Source of the DNA: an uncultured Sphingorhabdus sp. | Lineage (GTDB): Bacteria > Pseudomonadota > Alphaproteobacteria > Sphingomonadales > Sphingomonadaceae | Direction of reading: 5' to 3' | Length of the DNA stretch: 64,000 bases | NCBI GenBank assembly: GCA_947501885.1 | Contig: CANMXN010000001.1 | Span: 1,922,001 to 1,986,000, forward strand | Shown: one piece after another, positions 44,660-53,752 of the stretch | Layout of the letters: every line of letters begins with the position of its first letter | How positions within the stretch are numbered: position 1 is the first letter of the stretch | Position numbers and translations under genes: made by a program | The notes under the pieces: generated by a model | What the model was told of the DNA's origin: nothing | What the model saw: only the letters and a program-made list of their open reading frames with translations | Database searches by the model: none

Positions 44660-45331
44660 TTAAAAATCAACCTGCTCATAATGTGGCGGCGGTGCCAATA
44701 TCGTCATACGTTCTGATAGTAAGGGACGAAAAGCAGGACGCGATTTAAACATGCTATACCATGCCTTTGTTTGTTCATGTCCCGTCCAATCAATTCCACC
44801 AAGATAGTCGGCAACAGAAATTTGTGCGGCTGCTGCTAAGTCTGCAAGGCTCATTGTTGATCCCGCCATCCAAGAGCGATGATCGATCAAATAATCGATA
44901 TAATCCAAATGTCCATTGGCAAGACGCATTGCTTCACGCAAAACCCGTGCATCAGGTGGTTGGCGATATGCAATGCGTTTTTGCATCTTTTCGTATAATA
45001 ATGGTCCAGTAACATCACCATAAAATTGTTGGTCAAACCAAGATACTAATCGGCGGATTTCAGCCCGATATTTAGCGGACCCATTGATCATAGAGTTTTT
45101 TTCGATGGTCTCATCAATATATTCGCAAATAGCCACGCTATCGGCCAAAACCAATTTGGGATCATCAAGCACTGCTACAGGAGTACGTCCTGCGGGATTC
45201 ATATGTAAAAATTCGTCGCGTAATTCCCATGGGTCCTCGCGCACGAGGCTATAGGCAACGCCCTTTTCGCCCATCAACAACCTTACTTTGCGGGAAAAAG
45301 GACAGAGCGGGAATTGGTATATTTGCCACAT
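44660..45331 (-). CDS. glutathione S-transferase family protein
   Basis: 223 aa from the ATG at 45331 with GAGAG upstream; the frame stays open for 58 further codons through the sRNA region but that part has no family sign. The thioredoxin-like half begins MWQIYQFPLCPFSRKVRLLM, with CPFS at the active site and GRTPVAVLDDPKLVLADSVAI as glutathione-binding segment. The helical C-terminal half contains MAGSTMSLADLAAAAQISVADYLGGI. Substrate unknown. Confidence 0.92.
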   Translation of the reverse strand: MWQIYQFPLCPFSRKVRLLMGEKGVAYSLVREDPWELRDEFLHMNPAGRTPVAVLDDPKLVLADSVAICEYIDETIEKNSMINGSAKYRAEIRRLVSWFDQQFYGDVTGPLLYEKMQKRIAYRQPPDARVLREAMRLANGHLDYIDYLIDHRSWMAGSTMSLADLAAAAQISVADYLGGIDWTGHEQTKAWYSMFKSRPAFRPLLSERMTILAPPPHYEQVDF

Positions 45332-45400
45332 AATACTCTCATAGGCATGAAATTTTATAATGCAAACTAGCAAGACATATAATATGTAAATTGATGTGGA

Positions 45401-45534
45401 TAAAAGAGGTGGCATAATCAACCGCAACGCAGGATTATGCCACCCATCCCAGATGCGACCTGGGAGCGCCCCATACAAAGAGCTTGACAGCCTGATTTCA
45501 CGCAAAACAACAGACTGTCATAGGACTATTCGCT
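45401..45534 (-). ncRNA. candidate small RNA B with three hairpins and a strong terminator
   Basis: On the minus strand a TATAAT (45541-45546) precedes three hairpins in a row: GACAGTCTG/CAGGCTGTC (45486-45494 with 45511-45519, one mismatch), TCCCAG/CTGGGA (45447-45452 with 45460-45465), and a perfect 12-base stem GGTGGCATAATC/GATTATGCCACC (45408-45419 with 45433-45444) followed by TCTTTT. The last is an excellent intrinsic terminator. The 5' end is estimated from the -10. It lies in the gap upstream of the GST gene. No Rfam family is recognised. It could alternatively be a terminated leader of the GST gene. Confidence 0.6.
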
Positions 45535-45643
45535 ATAAATATTATAAAAGTTACATATAGGATATTATGCAATGAACGAATGATTATAATATAACTAGCT
45601 ATGTTAAGCTATTTTCATATAATTATAATATTAAACATCTTGT

Positions 45644-45777
45644 AAAAACGGGTTGCTAGCGGCCTAATCCTGATGTCCCCATAATATCAAGTTCGGCTAA
45701 AGAAGAGCATAGCAACCCAAAAACCACGAATGCCTAGAAGGAGGGAGAAGAGATACGTGGCTTCCTATTCTTCCTTC
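45644..45777 (-). ncRNA. candidate small RNA A with anti-Shine-Dalgarno loop
   Basis: On the minus strand a perfect TATAAT (45783-45788) precedes a hairpin CCACG/CGTGG (45724-45728 with 45756-45760) whose 27-base interior exposes the pyrimidine tract TCTCTTCTCCCTCCTTCT (45736-45753), complementary to Shine-Dalgarno sequences. It ends with a stem GGGTTGCTA/TAGCAACCC (45710-45718 with 45650-45658) followed by GTTTTT. A 5' GAAGGA could pair with TCCTTC of the tract and hide it. The design resembles CU-rich alphaproteobacterial sRNAs (CcsR/cuckoo, alpha-r8). The strand is set by promoter and terminator signals; function is inference. Confidence 0.6.
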
Positions 45778-45876
45778 GTTGCATTATATCTAACAGTTCA
45801 CATATGTTGCTTTGCTGAATGGTAGCGTCAGCTTAGCGACAGCATCGTAAAGATGTGTAAACTGACATAGAATGCT

Positions 45877-46212
45877 CTAATCATTTTGATAAATGGCGAT
45901 ACGATTGCCCGATGGATCAAGGCATTCAAAACGCTTGCCGCCTGGGAATGCAAAAATGTCTTGGACGATGGTTGCCCCTGTTTTTTGCACAGCGTTCAAA
46001 CTTGCTTCTAAATCATCGCTCTCAAAAGTTGGCATTGGCGCTGTTGGGCTATCTCCTGCTGCGATACCAATATAGGTAGGGCCTGTTTCAACGCAGGCAT
46101 AGTCTGGACCATAATCGGTAAATGTAAAGCCCAAGGCTTCGTTATAGAAAGTTTTACTTGCGCTTAAATCGGCTGCTTTCATTTCGATATAATTGGGTGT
46201 AATTTTGGCCAT
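45877..46212 (-). CDS. VOC (glyoxalase/bleomycin resistance) family protein
   Basis: 111 aa, one vicinal-oxygen-chelate domain: NYIEMKAADLSASKTFYNEALGF at the N-terminus, VETGPTYIGIAAG, then SLNAVQKTGATIVQDIFAFPGGKRFECLDPSGNRIAIYQ. The FECLDPSGNRIAIY end is typical. A metal-dependent enzyme or binding protein, probably a dimer; the substrate cannot be read. It is 26 bases downstream of gltB, so probably read through with it. Confidence 0.9.
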   Translation of the reverse strand: MAKITPNYIEMKAADLSASKTFYNEALGFTFTDYGPDYACVETGPTYIGIAAGDSPTAPMPTFESDDLEASLNAVQKTGATIVQDIFAFPGGKRFECLDPSGNRIAIYQND

Positions 46213-46238
46213 GACAATCTCCTATGATGGCCAGACTA

Positions 46239-49200
46239 TCATTCAGCAGCCTCTATCGCAACACTATTGGATAAAGGATGCGATAGGCGATTAATCATTT
46301 CTTTGGGGCAGACTTGCCAGAATTTATGCCGTATCTGATTCCAATCTTCGATGATGGATTTGGACCATGTACTATCGGTTGCCTTGGCATGAGCCTTGAT
46401 CGCATCAAGCGCTATATCTTCCCAATATTGGCTATCAAAGCGCTGCCAAATGATGGATTCGGGATTGGCCATTTTGTCAAACTGATCGTCTAAATCCAAA
46501 ATGAAGGCCATGCCGCCTGTCATCCCTGCGCCAAAATTGCTGCCGACGCTGCCCAATATCACCGCATGGCCACCCGTCATATATTCACAACCATTGGCGC
46601 CGCAGCCTTCAACGACCACATTTGCGCCGCTATTGCGCACTGCAAAACGTTCGCCCGCTTGGCCAGCGGCATATAACTTCCCTGCCGTTGCACCATAGAG
46701 AACGGTATTGCCAATAATAGTATTTTTGTGGCTCTCCAAGGGTGAGCTAACAGTTGGACGGACCACAATCTTGCCACCTGATAAACCTTTGCCGACATAA
46801 TCATTAGCATCGCCAAAAATCTCTAATGTTATACCTTGGCAGAGATAAGCGCCGAGTGATTGCCCCGCACTGCCGCGTAGCCGCACATGAACATGATCTT
46901 CGCTAAGCGCTTTCATCCCATAAAGGCGCGTTATCTCGGCTGAAAAGCGAGTGCCGACAGCGCGGTGTGTATTACGTACTGTATAAGTGAGTTGCATTTT
47001 CTCGCGTCGTGCAAAAACGGGCTTTGCATCATGGATGATTTGCGCATCGAGGCTATCAGGGACTTCGTTGCGATGTCCCTCTATGTTGAAACGGCGTTCA
47101 TTGTCTTCGGCATCAACCTTGGCCAAAATGGGATTAAGGTCGAGATCATCGAGATGTTCAGCCCCACGGCTTACTTGTTTCAATAAATGGGTTTGCCCAA
47201 TCACTTCATCGAGCGAACGATAGCCAAGGCGTGCCAATATTTCACGAACTTCCTCGGCGATAAAGGTCATCAAATTGATTACTTTTTCGGGGGTACCTGT
47301 AAATTTTTCGCGTAGTTTTTCGTCTTGTACGCAAACACCCACGGGGCAGGTATTGCTGTGGCATTGGCGCACCATGATGCAGCCCATAGCCACCAATGAT
47401 AATGTCCCGATACCAAATTCTTCGGCTCCTAAGATTGCGGCAATAACAATATCACGGCCCGTTTTGAGACCGCCATCGGTGCGCAGCTTTACGCGGTGAC
47501 GCAAACGATTGAGCGTTAATACTTGGTTTGCTTCGCTTAACCCCATCTCCCATGGTGTGCCTGCATATTTAATGCTGGTTTGCGGCGATGCACCTGTGCC
47601 GCCAGTATTGCCAGAGATTAAGATAACATCGGCATGGGCCTTGGCGACTCCTGCGGCAATGGTTCCAATGCCTGATGCGCTGACAAGTTTTACGCAAACA
47701 CGGGCTTTAGGGTTGATTTGCTTAAGATCATAAATGAGCTGTGCCAAATCTTCGATCGAATAGATGTCATGATGTGGCGGCGGCGAAATAAGCGTAACGC
47801 CTGGTGTTGAATGACGCAATTTTGCTATAAATTCGGTAACTTTAAACCCGGGTAATTGTCCGCCTTCGCCAGGTTTAGCGCCTTGTGCCACTTTAATTTC
47901 AATCTCTTCACAAGCGCCTAAATATTCTGATGTGACGCCAAAACGACCCGATGCCACTTGCTTGATGACGCTGTTGGCATTGTCGCCATTTTCATAAGGT
48001 GTATAGCGCTCAACCGATTCCCCGCCTTCGCCCGAAACGGCCTTTGCACCGATACGGTTCATAGCAATGGCAAGCGTTTCATGGGCTTCGGGCGATAAGG
48101 CCCCCAATGACATGCCAGGCGTTATGAAACGTTTGCGGATTTCGGTAATCGCTTCTACTTCGTCTAAATCTATCGCTTTGTCGGTATAGTTAAACTCCAT
48201 CAAATCGCGTAGATACACAGGCGGCATTTCATTGACGCCTTTGGCGAATTGTAAATAGGTGGAATAGCTGTCTTTAGTCACTGCACTTTGTAATAAATGC
48301 ATAAGGCCCGCCGAATAAGCATGGGTTTCTCCGCCATCGCGCTGTTTATAAAATCCGCCAATGGGTAGGCGTGCTATCGCTGTATCATATGCAGCATCAT
48401 GCCTATTTTTGGAATTTAAGAATAAGGATGGAAAGCCCTCGCCAGAAATCTTGTTGGGCATACCTGGAAAGAAGTCATTGACGATTGAGCGCGATAGGCC
48501 AACGGCTTCAAAATTATAACCGCCGCGATAGCTAGAGATAACAGCAATCCCCATCTTTGACATGATCTTAAGAAGGCCGTCGTCAATAGCTTTGCGATGG
48601 TTAGCGATAACTTGGTCTAAGCTCATATCACCAGTTAAGCCTCTTGCATGGCGGTCTTTGATGACAGCTTCTGCCAGATAGGCGTTTACGGTAGTTGCAC
48701 CAACGCCAATGAGAACGGCGTAATAGTGCGTGTCTAAACATTCGGAAGCACGCACATTGATGCTGCAATAAGAACGCAGTCCTGAGCGCACCAAATGGGT
48801 ATGCACAGCAGCCGTTGCCAAAATCATGGCCAAAGCAACGCGCTCATGATTGATATTTTCATCGGTGAGGAAAATTTCAGTTTTACCAGCACGAACGGCA
48901 GCTTCTGCTTCGTTTCGGATACGCGCAATGGTTGTGCGCATTGCTTTAACGCCGCCTTCTACTTCGAATGTGCAGTCAATTTCGGCGGATATATTGGCAA
49001 ATAAAGTGCGTAATTGTTGCCAGCGATGATTGGATAGTACGGGACTATCTAATACGAGCACATCTTCATTTTGGCTTTTATCATCAAGAATATTGGCCAA
49101 ATTTGAGAAACGTGTTTTTAAACTCATGACGTGCCGCTCTCGCAAGCTATCAATCGGTGGGTTGGTTACTTGGCTAAAATTTTGGCGGAAAAATTGGCTG

Positions 49201-50762
49201 ATTAGACGACTTTTATCGCTGATCACAGCCATTGGCGTATCATCCCCCATAGACCCAATGGCTTCTTTGCCATCTTCGATCATTGGAGCAAGAATGACTT
49301 CTATATCTTCGATTGTCATACCAGCGGCTATCTGCCTTTTGGTAAGTTCGGCTTTGTTCCATTCTGTTTCTGTTTTTTGTGTGGGCTTGGGCAAATCTTT
49401 CTCTGTTAAAAAGCCAGACGCCATTTCTTGATATGGCTGCTCGCTTGCAACCTTATCTTTTAATTCCTTATCAGAATATGTTTTGCCTTCGTGCAGATCA
49501 ACTGCGATCATTTGACCGGGGCCGAGCCGTCCTTTTTCTATAACATCGCTCTCGGGTACGATAACCATACCTGTTTCACTGCCGATGATGAGCAGATTGT
49601 CGCTCGTCAGGCTATAGCGTAATGGACGCAGAGCATTTCTATCAACTCCAGCCATTGCCCATCGACCATCGGTCATAGCCAGCGCTGCGGGTCCGTCCCA
49701 AGGTTCCATAACACTCGCTAAATAACGATACATATCCCTATGATCGTTAGGAAGATGTTTATTGGCTTGCCAAGCTTCGGGGATGAGCATTAATTTGGTG
49801 GTTGGGCCATCGCGCCCTGCGCGGACCATCGTCTCAAATACAGCATCCAATGCCGCTGTATCTGATGATCCGGCAGGGATGACGGGTTTTATGGCATCGG
49901 ATTCATCACCAAAGGCGATACTCGCCATTTTTATTTCATGGCTTTTCATCCAATTCTTATTGCCGCGTATTGTGTTAATTTCGCCATTATGTGCAATCGC
50001 GCGAAAGGGTTGCGCCAGCCACCATTGCGGAAATGTATTGGTGGAATAACGTTGATGAAAAATTGCCATGCGGCTTTCGAATAATTCATCCTGTAAGTCA
50101 GGGTAAAAGACTGAAAGGCTCTCCGCTAGAAACAGTCCTTTATACACAATATTTCGGCACGATAAGGAACAGATATAAAAGTCATGAATTTGCGCGGCAA
50201 TTACTTTGCGTTCAATTTTGCGGCGCACGAGATAGAGGTTTTTTTCAAACTCTTCCTTGCTGACATCTTTTAACGTAGGACCAGAAACCATAATTTGTTC
50301 AATCTCTGGCCGTGTTTGTTTTGCTTTGTCACCAATAACAGACACATCAACGGGCACTTGCCGCCAACCATAAATAGTATAGCCAGCATCGATAATCTCG
50401 CTCTCAACAATGCTGCGGCATTGTTCTTGTGCATTTAAATCGGTGCGCGGCAAGAATATCATACCCACGGCTAATTGCGTTGGCATGACAGTATGACCGC
50501 TGCGCGCTATTGCATCATCAAAAAAGCGTACTGGCAGGTCAACCAATAAGCCAGCACCATCGCCTGTTTTGCCATCAGCATCAACGGCGCCTCGGTGCCA
50601 AACAGCTTTTAAGGCTTCAATAGCGCTGCTGACCACGCGGCGTGATGCCTTGCCGTCAGTCGCAGCAATCATGCCAACGCCGCATGCGTCTTTTTCGCTC
50701 TCAACTTCATACATGCCTTCATGGGCAATGCGTTTATGTTCGGCAGTAGGGTAATGGGTCAT
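46239..50762 (-). CDS. gltB: glutamate synthase (NADPH) large subunit
   Basis: 1507 aa. With GltD it makes two glutamates from glutamine and 2-oxoglutarate. Domains: N-terminal class II glutamine amidotransferase, whose nucleophile Cys27 (EKDACGVGMIAA) becomes the first residue after removal of a propeptide; a central domain; the FMN-binding synthase domain with GAKPGEGGQLPGFKV, SPPPHHDIYSIEDLAQLIYDLK and the Fe-S cysteines CIMVRQCHSNTCPVGVC; and a C-terminal beta-helix GXGXG domain (about 1270-1480). The length is typical. It is separated from gltD by a DUF2059-type gene on the same strand. Confidence 0.98.
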   Translation of the reverse strand: MTHYPTAEHKRIAHEGMYEVESEKDACGVGMIAATDGKASRRVVSSAIEALKAVWHRGAVDADGKTGDGAGLLVDLPVRFFDDAIARSGHTVMPTQLAVGMIFLPRTDLNAQEQCRSIVESEIIDAGYTIYGWRQVPVDVSVIGDKAKQTRPEIEQIMVSGPTLKDVSKEEFEKNLYLVRRKIERKVIAAQIHDFYICSLSCRNIVYKGLFLAESLSVFYPDLQDELFESRMAIFHQRYSTNTFPQWWLAQPFRAIAHNGEINTIRGNKNWMKSHEIKMASIAFGDESDAIKPVIPAGSSDTAALDAVFETMVRAGRDGPTTKLMLIPEAWQANKHLPNDHRDMYRYLASVMEPWDGPAALAMTDGRWAMAGVDRNALRPLRYSLTSDNLLIIGSETGMVIVPESDVIEKGRLGPGQMIAVDLHEGKTYSDKELKDKVASEQPYQEMASGFLTEKDLPKPTQKTETEWNKAELTKRQIAAGMTIEDIEVILAPMIEDGKEAIGSMGDDTPMAVISDKSRLISQFFRQNFSQVTNPPIDSLRERHVMSLKTRFSNLANILDDKSQNEDVLVLDSPVLSNHRWQQLRTLFANISAEIDCTFEVEGGVKAMRTTIARIRNEAEAAVRAGKTEIFLTDENINHERVALAMILATAAVHTHLVRSGLRSYCSINVRASECLDTHYYAVLIGVGATTVNAYLAEAVIKDRHARGLTGDMSLDQVIANHRKAIDDGLLKIMSKMGIAVISSYRGGYNFEAVGLSRSIVNDFFPGMPNKISGEGFPSLFLNSKNRHDAAYDTAIARLPIGGFYKQRDGGETHAYSAGLMHLLQSAVTKDSYSTYLQFAKGVNEMPPVYLRDLMEFNYTDKAIDLDEVEAITEIRKRFITPGMSLGALSPEAHETLAIAMNRIGAKAVSGEGGESVERYTPYENGDNANSVIKQVASGRFGVTSEYLGACEEIEIKVAQGAKPGEGGQLPGFKVTEFIAKLRHSTPGVTLISPPPHHDIYSIEDLAQLIYDLKQINPKARVCVKLVSASGIGTIAAGVAKAHADVILISGNTGGTGASPQTSIKYAGTPWEMGLSEANQVLTLNRLRHRVKLRTDGGLKTGRDIVIAAILGAEEFGIGTLSLVAMGCIMVRQCHSNTCPVGVCVQDEKLREKFTGTPEKVINLMTFIAEEVREILARLGYRSLDEVIGQTHLLKQVSRGAEHLDDLDLNPILAKVDAEDNERRFNIEGHRNEVPDSLDAQIIHDAKPVFARREKMQLTYTVRNTHRAVGTRFSAEITRLYGMKALSEDHVHVRLRGSAGQSLGAYLCQGITLEIFGDANDYVGKGLSGGKIVVRPTVSSPLESHKNTIIGNTVLYGATAGKLYAAGQAGERFAVRNSGANVVVEGCGANGCEYMTGGHAVILGSVGSNFGAGMTGGMAFILDLDDQFDKMANPESIIWQRFDSQYWEDIALDAIKAHAKATDSTWSKSIIEDWNQIRHKFWQVCPKEMINRLSHPLSNSVAIEAAE

Positions 50763-50792
50763 TATTATGGTTCTTACTTTATATCACTAAAA

Positions 50793-51968
50793 TTAATTAT
50801 TATCTGTTTCTTCATTGGATGTAATATCAATTTCATCTTCGCTTTCTTCACGTGTCCAACCATCGGCAATATATTGCTTGCGGCTCTCGGCAACGGCGGC
50901 ATCAAATGCCTCATCATATTGGGTATATGCTTGTTCGCTAAGCTCAGCCAATTCATTGTAAGTATCGGATAGCTGTTCGATATTATTGCGTGTGTCATCA
51001 TCCCAATTATTTTTATCGAACCAAGGCTCATTGCCAAGATCATTGGCGAGCGCATCGTTCACATCAGCTTCTTCTTCGGTTGCTTCGCAGACCACATCAT
51101 CTTCGGAGCAACTTTCTTCGGCTTCTTCTTCCTCAACCTTGGGCTCGGTTTTAAAAACGTCTTCGATACGTTTACTGACTTCTTGAATTTTTTCAGAATT
51201 CTCTGCGATAGCTGGAAATTCTTTGAGTGCGGTTTGCACCATGTCAATGCTGGCTGTGCTTAGCATGAAGTCTCTTGCAAATATGCCACCTGTTGGTGTG
51301 CTAAAAAAAGCATCGAGATCATTGAGCTGCTGTAGATCATATTTACGAGCATAGTCGCGTGCCATGGCTTGGGATAAAGCGGGTTCAATGGGGGCAGATG
51401 TTAACCCTGTTAATTCTGAATAAGCTTCGAAAACAATATCCATTTTTTCACGAAATTTAGGATCCATTTCAGCGATCAGATCACCAAATTTTTTGGTTCT
51501 TCTTTCTGTATTTTCCTCACTTGTCGGGATGAGGTCATCGGGTATCCCAAAGAGCTCGATTGCTTCGTCAAGATTTAGGTCTAATGTACGATTAACAATA
51601 GGCTTTACCATATCGTCCATCATGGTCCGCACGACTCTCTCGCTAGTGCCAACTGGGTATAATCGCGCTACGATTTTTTCTGCAACGATCAGTCTTTCTG
51701 GATCAGGTACAGGTAATTCTATTAATGGTTTTTTGAGTGAAAATGTTTTAAAGATTTCATCAGGATCGGTTAAGGCATTAAGCTGTTCGGCCCTTTCAAG
51801 TTCAGCGGCCAATTCAGCATCAATTTCATGATCTATACTTTGTTCTTCACTCTGCGTTTCATCTTGTTGTATGTCGCTATCTGTTTGTGCATCGTCTTGA
51901 GCATAAGCAGGAGCAATCATCAGACCTGCTATGGCCGTTATATAACCAAATTTATGTATAATATTCAT
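50793..51968 (-). CDS. exported acidic DUF2059-like protein
   Basis: 391 aa. A signal peptide ends near AYAQDD (about residue 24), followed by a very acidic Asp/Glu/Gln stretch. The middle resembles DUF2059: VARDYARKYDLQQLNDLDAFFSTPTGGIFARDFMLST-like sequence, with preceding helices that match TxEKMD-type repeats (FREKMDIVFEAYSEL). A Glu-rich segment with two Cys (EESCSEDDVVCE) and a helical tail follow. It lies between gltD and gltB (26 and 30 base gaps), which is unusual for a secreted protein. Function unknown. Confidence 0.8.
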   Translation of the reverse strand: MNIIHKFGYITAIAGLMIAPAYAQDDAQTDSDIQQDETQSEEQSIDHEIDAELAAELERAEQLNALTDPDEIFKTFSLKKPLIELPVPDPERLIVAEKIVARLYPVGTSERVVRTMMDDMVKPIVNRTLDLNLDEAIELFGIPDDLIPTSEENTERRTKKFGDLIAEMDPKFREKMDIVFEAYSELTGLTSAPIEPALSQAMARDYARKYDLQQLNDLDAFFSTPTGGIFARDFMLSTASIDMVQTALKEFPAIAENSEKIQEVSKRIEDVFKTEPKVEEEEAEESCSEDDVVCEATEEEADVNDALANDLGNEPWFDKNNWDDDTRNNIEQLSDTYNELAELSEQAYTQYDEAFDAAVAESRKQYIADGWTREESEDEIDITSNEETDNN

Positions 51969-51994
51969 ATTAAACCTCCATCCCTATAGGAAGA

Positions 51995-53473
51995 CTATGC
52001 CGCACTTTTATTTGCGAGCAAGCTTTTTTGAAGATAGTGATGCATATGCTCGGTGACATCACGTCCATCACGGATTGCCCAAACCACCAATGATGCGCCG
52101 CGCACAATATCGCCAATTGCAAATACACCATCCAAATTGGTCATCATGTTTTGATGGTCAACGCGCACTGTGCCCCAGCGCGTAATACCCAATTCTGGTG
52201 CGTTAAACAATGTAGGCAGTTCCTCGGCTTCAAAGCCAAGCGCCATGATAACCATATCAGCACTAAGGCTGAAATCCCCGCTAGGGTCTGGTTCTGGCGC
52301 ACGGCGGCCAGTGGCATCGGCGGCGCCTAGACGCATTTTAGCTACATTGACGCTTTCAATGCTTTCTGTGCCATCGAAGGATTTTGGACCAGACAGCCAG
52401 ATAAATTCAACACCCTCATCTTCGGCATTGGCCACTTCGCGCTGTGATCCTGGCATATTATCACGGTCTCGGCGGTAAAGGCATTTGACGGATTTGGCGC
52501 CTTGCCGAATAGCGGTGCGAACGCAATCCATCGCTGTGTCGCCGCCGCCAATGACAACTACATCTTTGCCCTGTGCATTATATCGACCATTATCGAATTC
52601 TGGAACAGCATCACCAAAGCTTTTGCGATTAGATGCTGTTAAATATTCTAGGGCCTTTTCAATACCCTTTAAACCAATGCCCGGTGCTTTTATTTCTCGA
52701 CCTTTATAAACGCCCGTTGCAATCAGCACTGCATCATGTTTTTCGCGTAATTGATCAAGCGTTGCATCACTACCAACATTGAAACCTTGGTGAAAAATGA
52801 TTTCAGCATCTACAAGACGCTGGATGCGGCGCATTACCACTTCCTTCTCTAGCTTAAATCCTGGGATACCATAGGTTAGCAAGCCGCCTGCTCGATCATA
52901 GCGGTCATAAATGTGAACATCATAACCCGCCATACGAAGATATTCAGCAGCAGATAATCCGCCTGGCCCTGCGCCAATGATGCCGACAGATTGGCCACGT
53001 GATGGGCCGACTTCAATAGGTTCCACCCAGCCATTATCCCACGCGCTGTCAGTAATATATTTTTCAACACTGCCAATGGTGACGGCGCCATGACCAGAAA
53101 ATTCAATAACGCAATTGCCTTCGCACAGGCGATCTTGTGGACAGATACGGCCGCAAATCTCGGGCATGGTTGATGTCATGGCTGACATTTCATAGGCTTC
53201 GCGTAATCGCCCTTCAGCGGTAAGTTTGAGCCAATCAGGAATATGATTATGCAAAGGGCAATGTACAGAACAATATGGCACCCCGCATTGTGAACAGCGT
53301 GCAGATTGATCTTGGGCATTATCACCATTATAGCGATCAGATATTTCTTTAAAGTCTTGCGCCCGCAATTCAGCGTCACGTTTTTCAGGATATTGCTGTT
53401 CTTTATCAATAAACTGCAACATCTTTTTTTTAACAACAGAATTATTCTTGTTGCTTTCTGGACTATCGACCAT
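51995..53473 (-). CDS. gltD: glutamate synthase (NADPH) small subunit
   Basis: 492 aa. The NADPH-oxidising FAD subunit that feeds electrons to GltB. N-terminal Fe-S cysteines appear in CSQCGVPYCSVHCPLHNHIPDW and CGRICPQDRLCEGNCV. Two nucleotide-binding motifs follow: VGIIGAGPGGLSAAEYLRMAGY (FAD) and VVVIGGGDTAMDCVRTAIRQGA (NADPH); the C-terminal GVFAIGDIVRGASLVVWAIRDGR closes the FAD site. It is first in gltD-DUF2059-gltB, an unusual order in that gltB normally adjoins gltD. Confidence 0.97.
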   Translation of the reverse strand: MVDSPESNKNNSVVKKKMLQFIDKEQQYPEKRDAELRAQDFKEISDRYNGDNAQDQSARCSQCGVPYCSVHCPLHNHIPDWLKLTAEGRLREAYEMSAMTSTMPEICGRICPQDRLCEGNCVIEFSGHGAVTIGSVEKYITDSAWDNGWVEPIEVGPSRGQSVGIIGAGPGGLSAAEYLRMAGYDVHIYDRYDRAGGLLTYGIPGFKLEKEVVMRRIQRLVDAEIIFHQGFNVGSDATLDQLREKHDAVLIATGVYKGREIKAPGIGLKGIEKALEYLTASNRKSFGDAVPEFDNGRYNAQGKDVVVIGGGDTAMDCVRTAIRQGAKSVKCLYRRDRDNMPGSQREVANAEDEGVEFIWLSGPKSFDGTESIESVNVAKMRLGAADATGRRAPEPDPSGDFSLSADMVIMALGFEAEELPTLFNAPELGITRWGTVRVDHQNMMTNLDGVFAIGDIVRGASLVVWAIRDGRDVTEHMHHYLQKSLLANKSAA

Positions 53474-53752
53474 ATCTGATTCCTTTAATATAATGATGCG
53501 ATAGCCGTGATAATAAGGCGTGTCACCTAGAAAAATGAAGATAGGGAAGTATTAATTACCTATTTTTCGATGATTATTGAAAGGTAAAAGCAGTTAGGCG
53601 AATTAATCGAGAAAAATTATAACCACTTCGGCCATAAAGAGAGATATTTTTTTATCAATAAAGAATCCATCTATCAGCTATTTAGATATTAAGGTGCTTG
53701 ACAGTGAATAAGCAATCGTTTTGGGGTAGCCTAAATTTGTGAAGGTATAGCT

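Noticed and set aside
45401-45777. 6S RNA, 4.5S SRP RNA or tmRNA in the 45.4-45.8 kb gap
   Set aside because: There is no 5'-3' closing stem as in 6S RNA, no GGAAGGAAGCA-type SRP loop and no tmRNA tag reading. Only generic hairpins and terminators were found.
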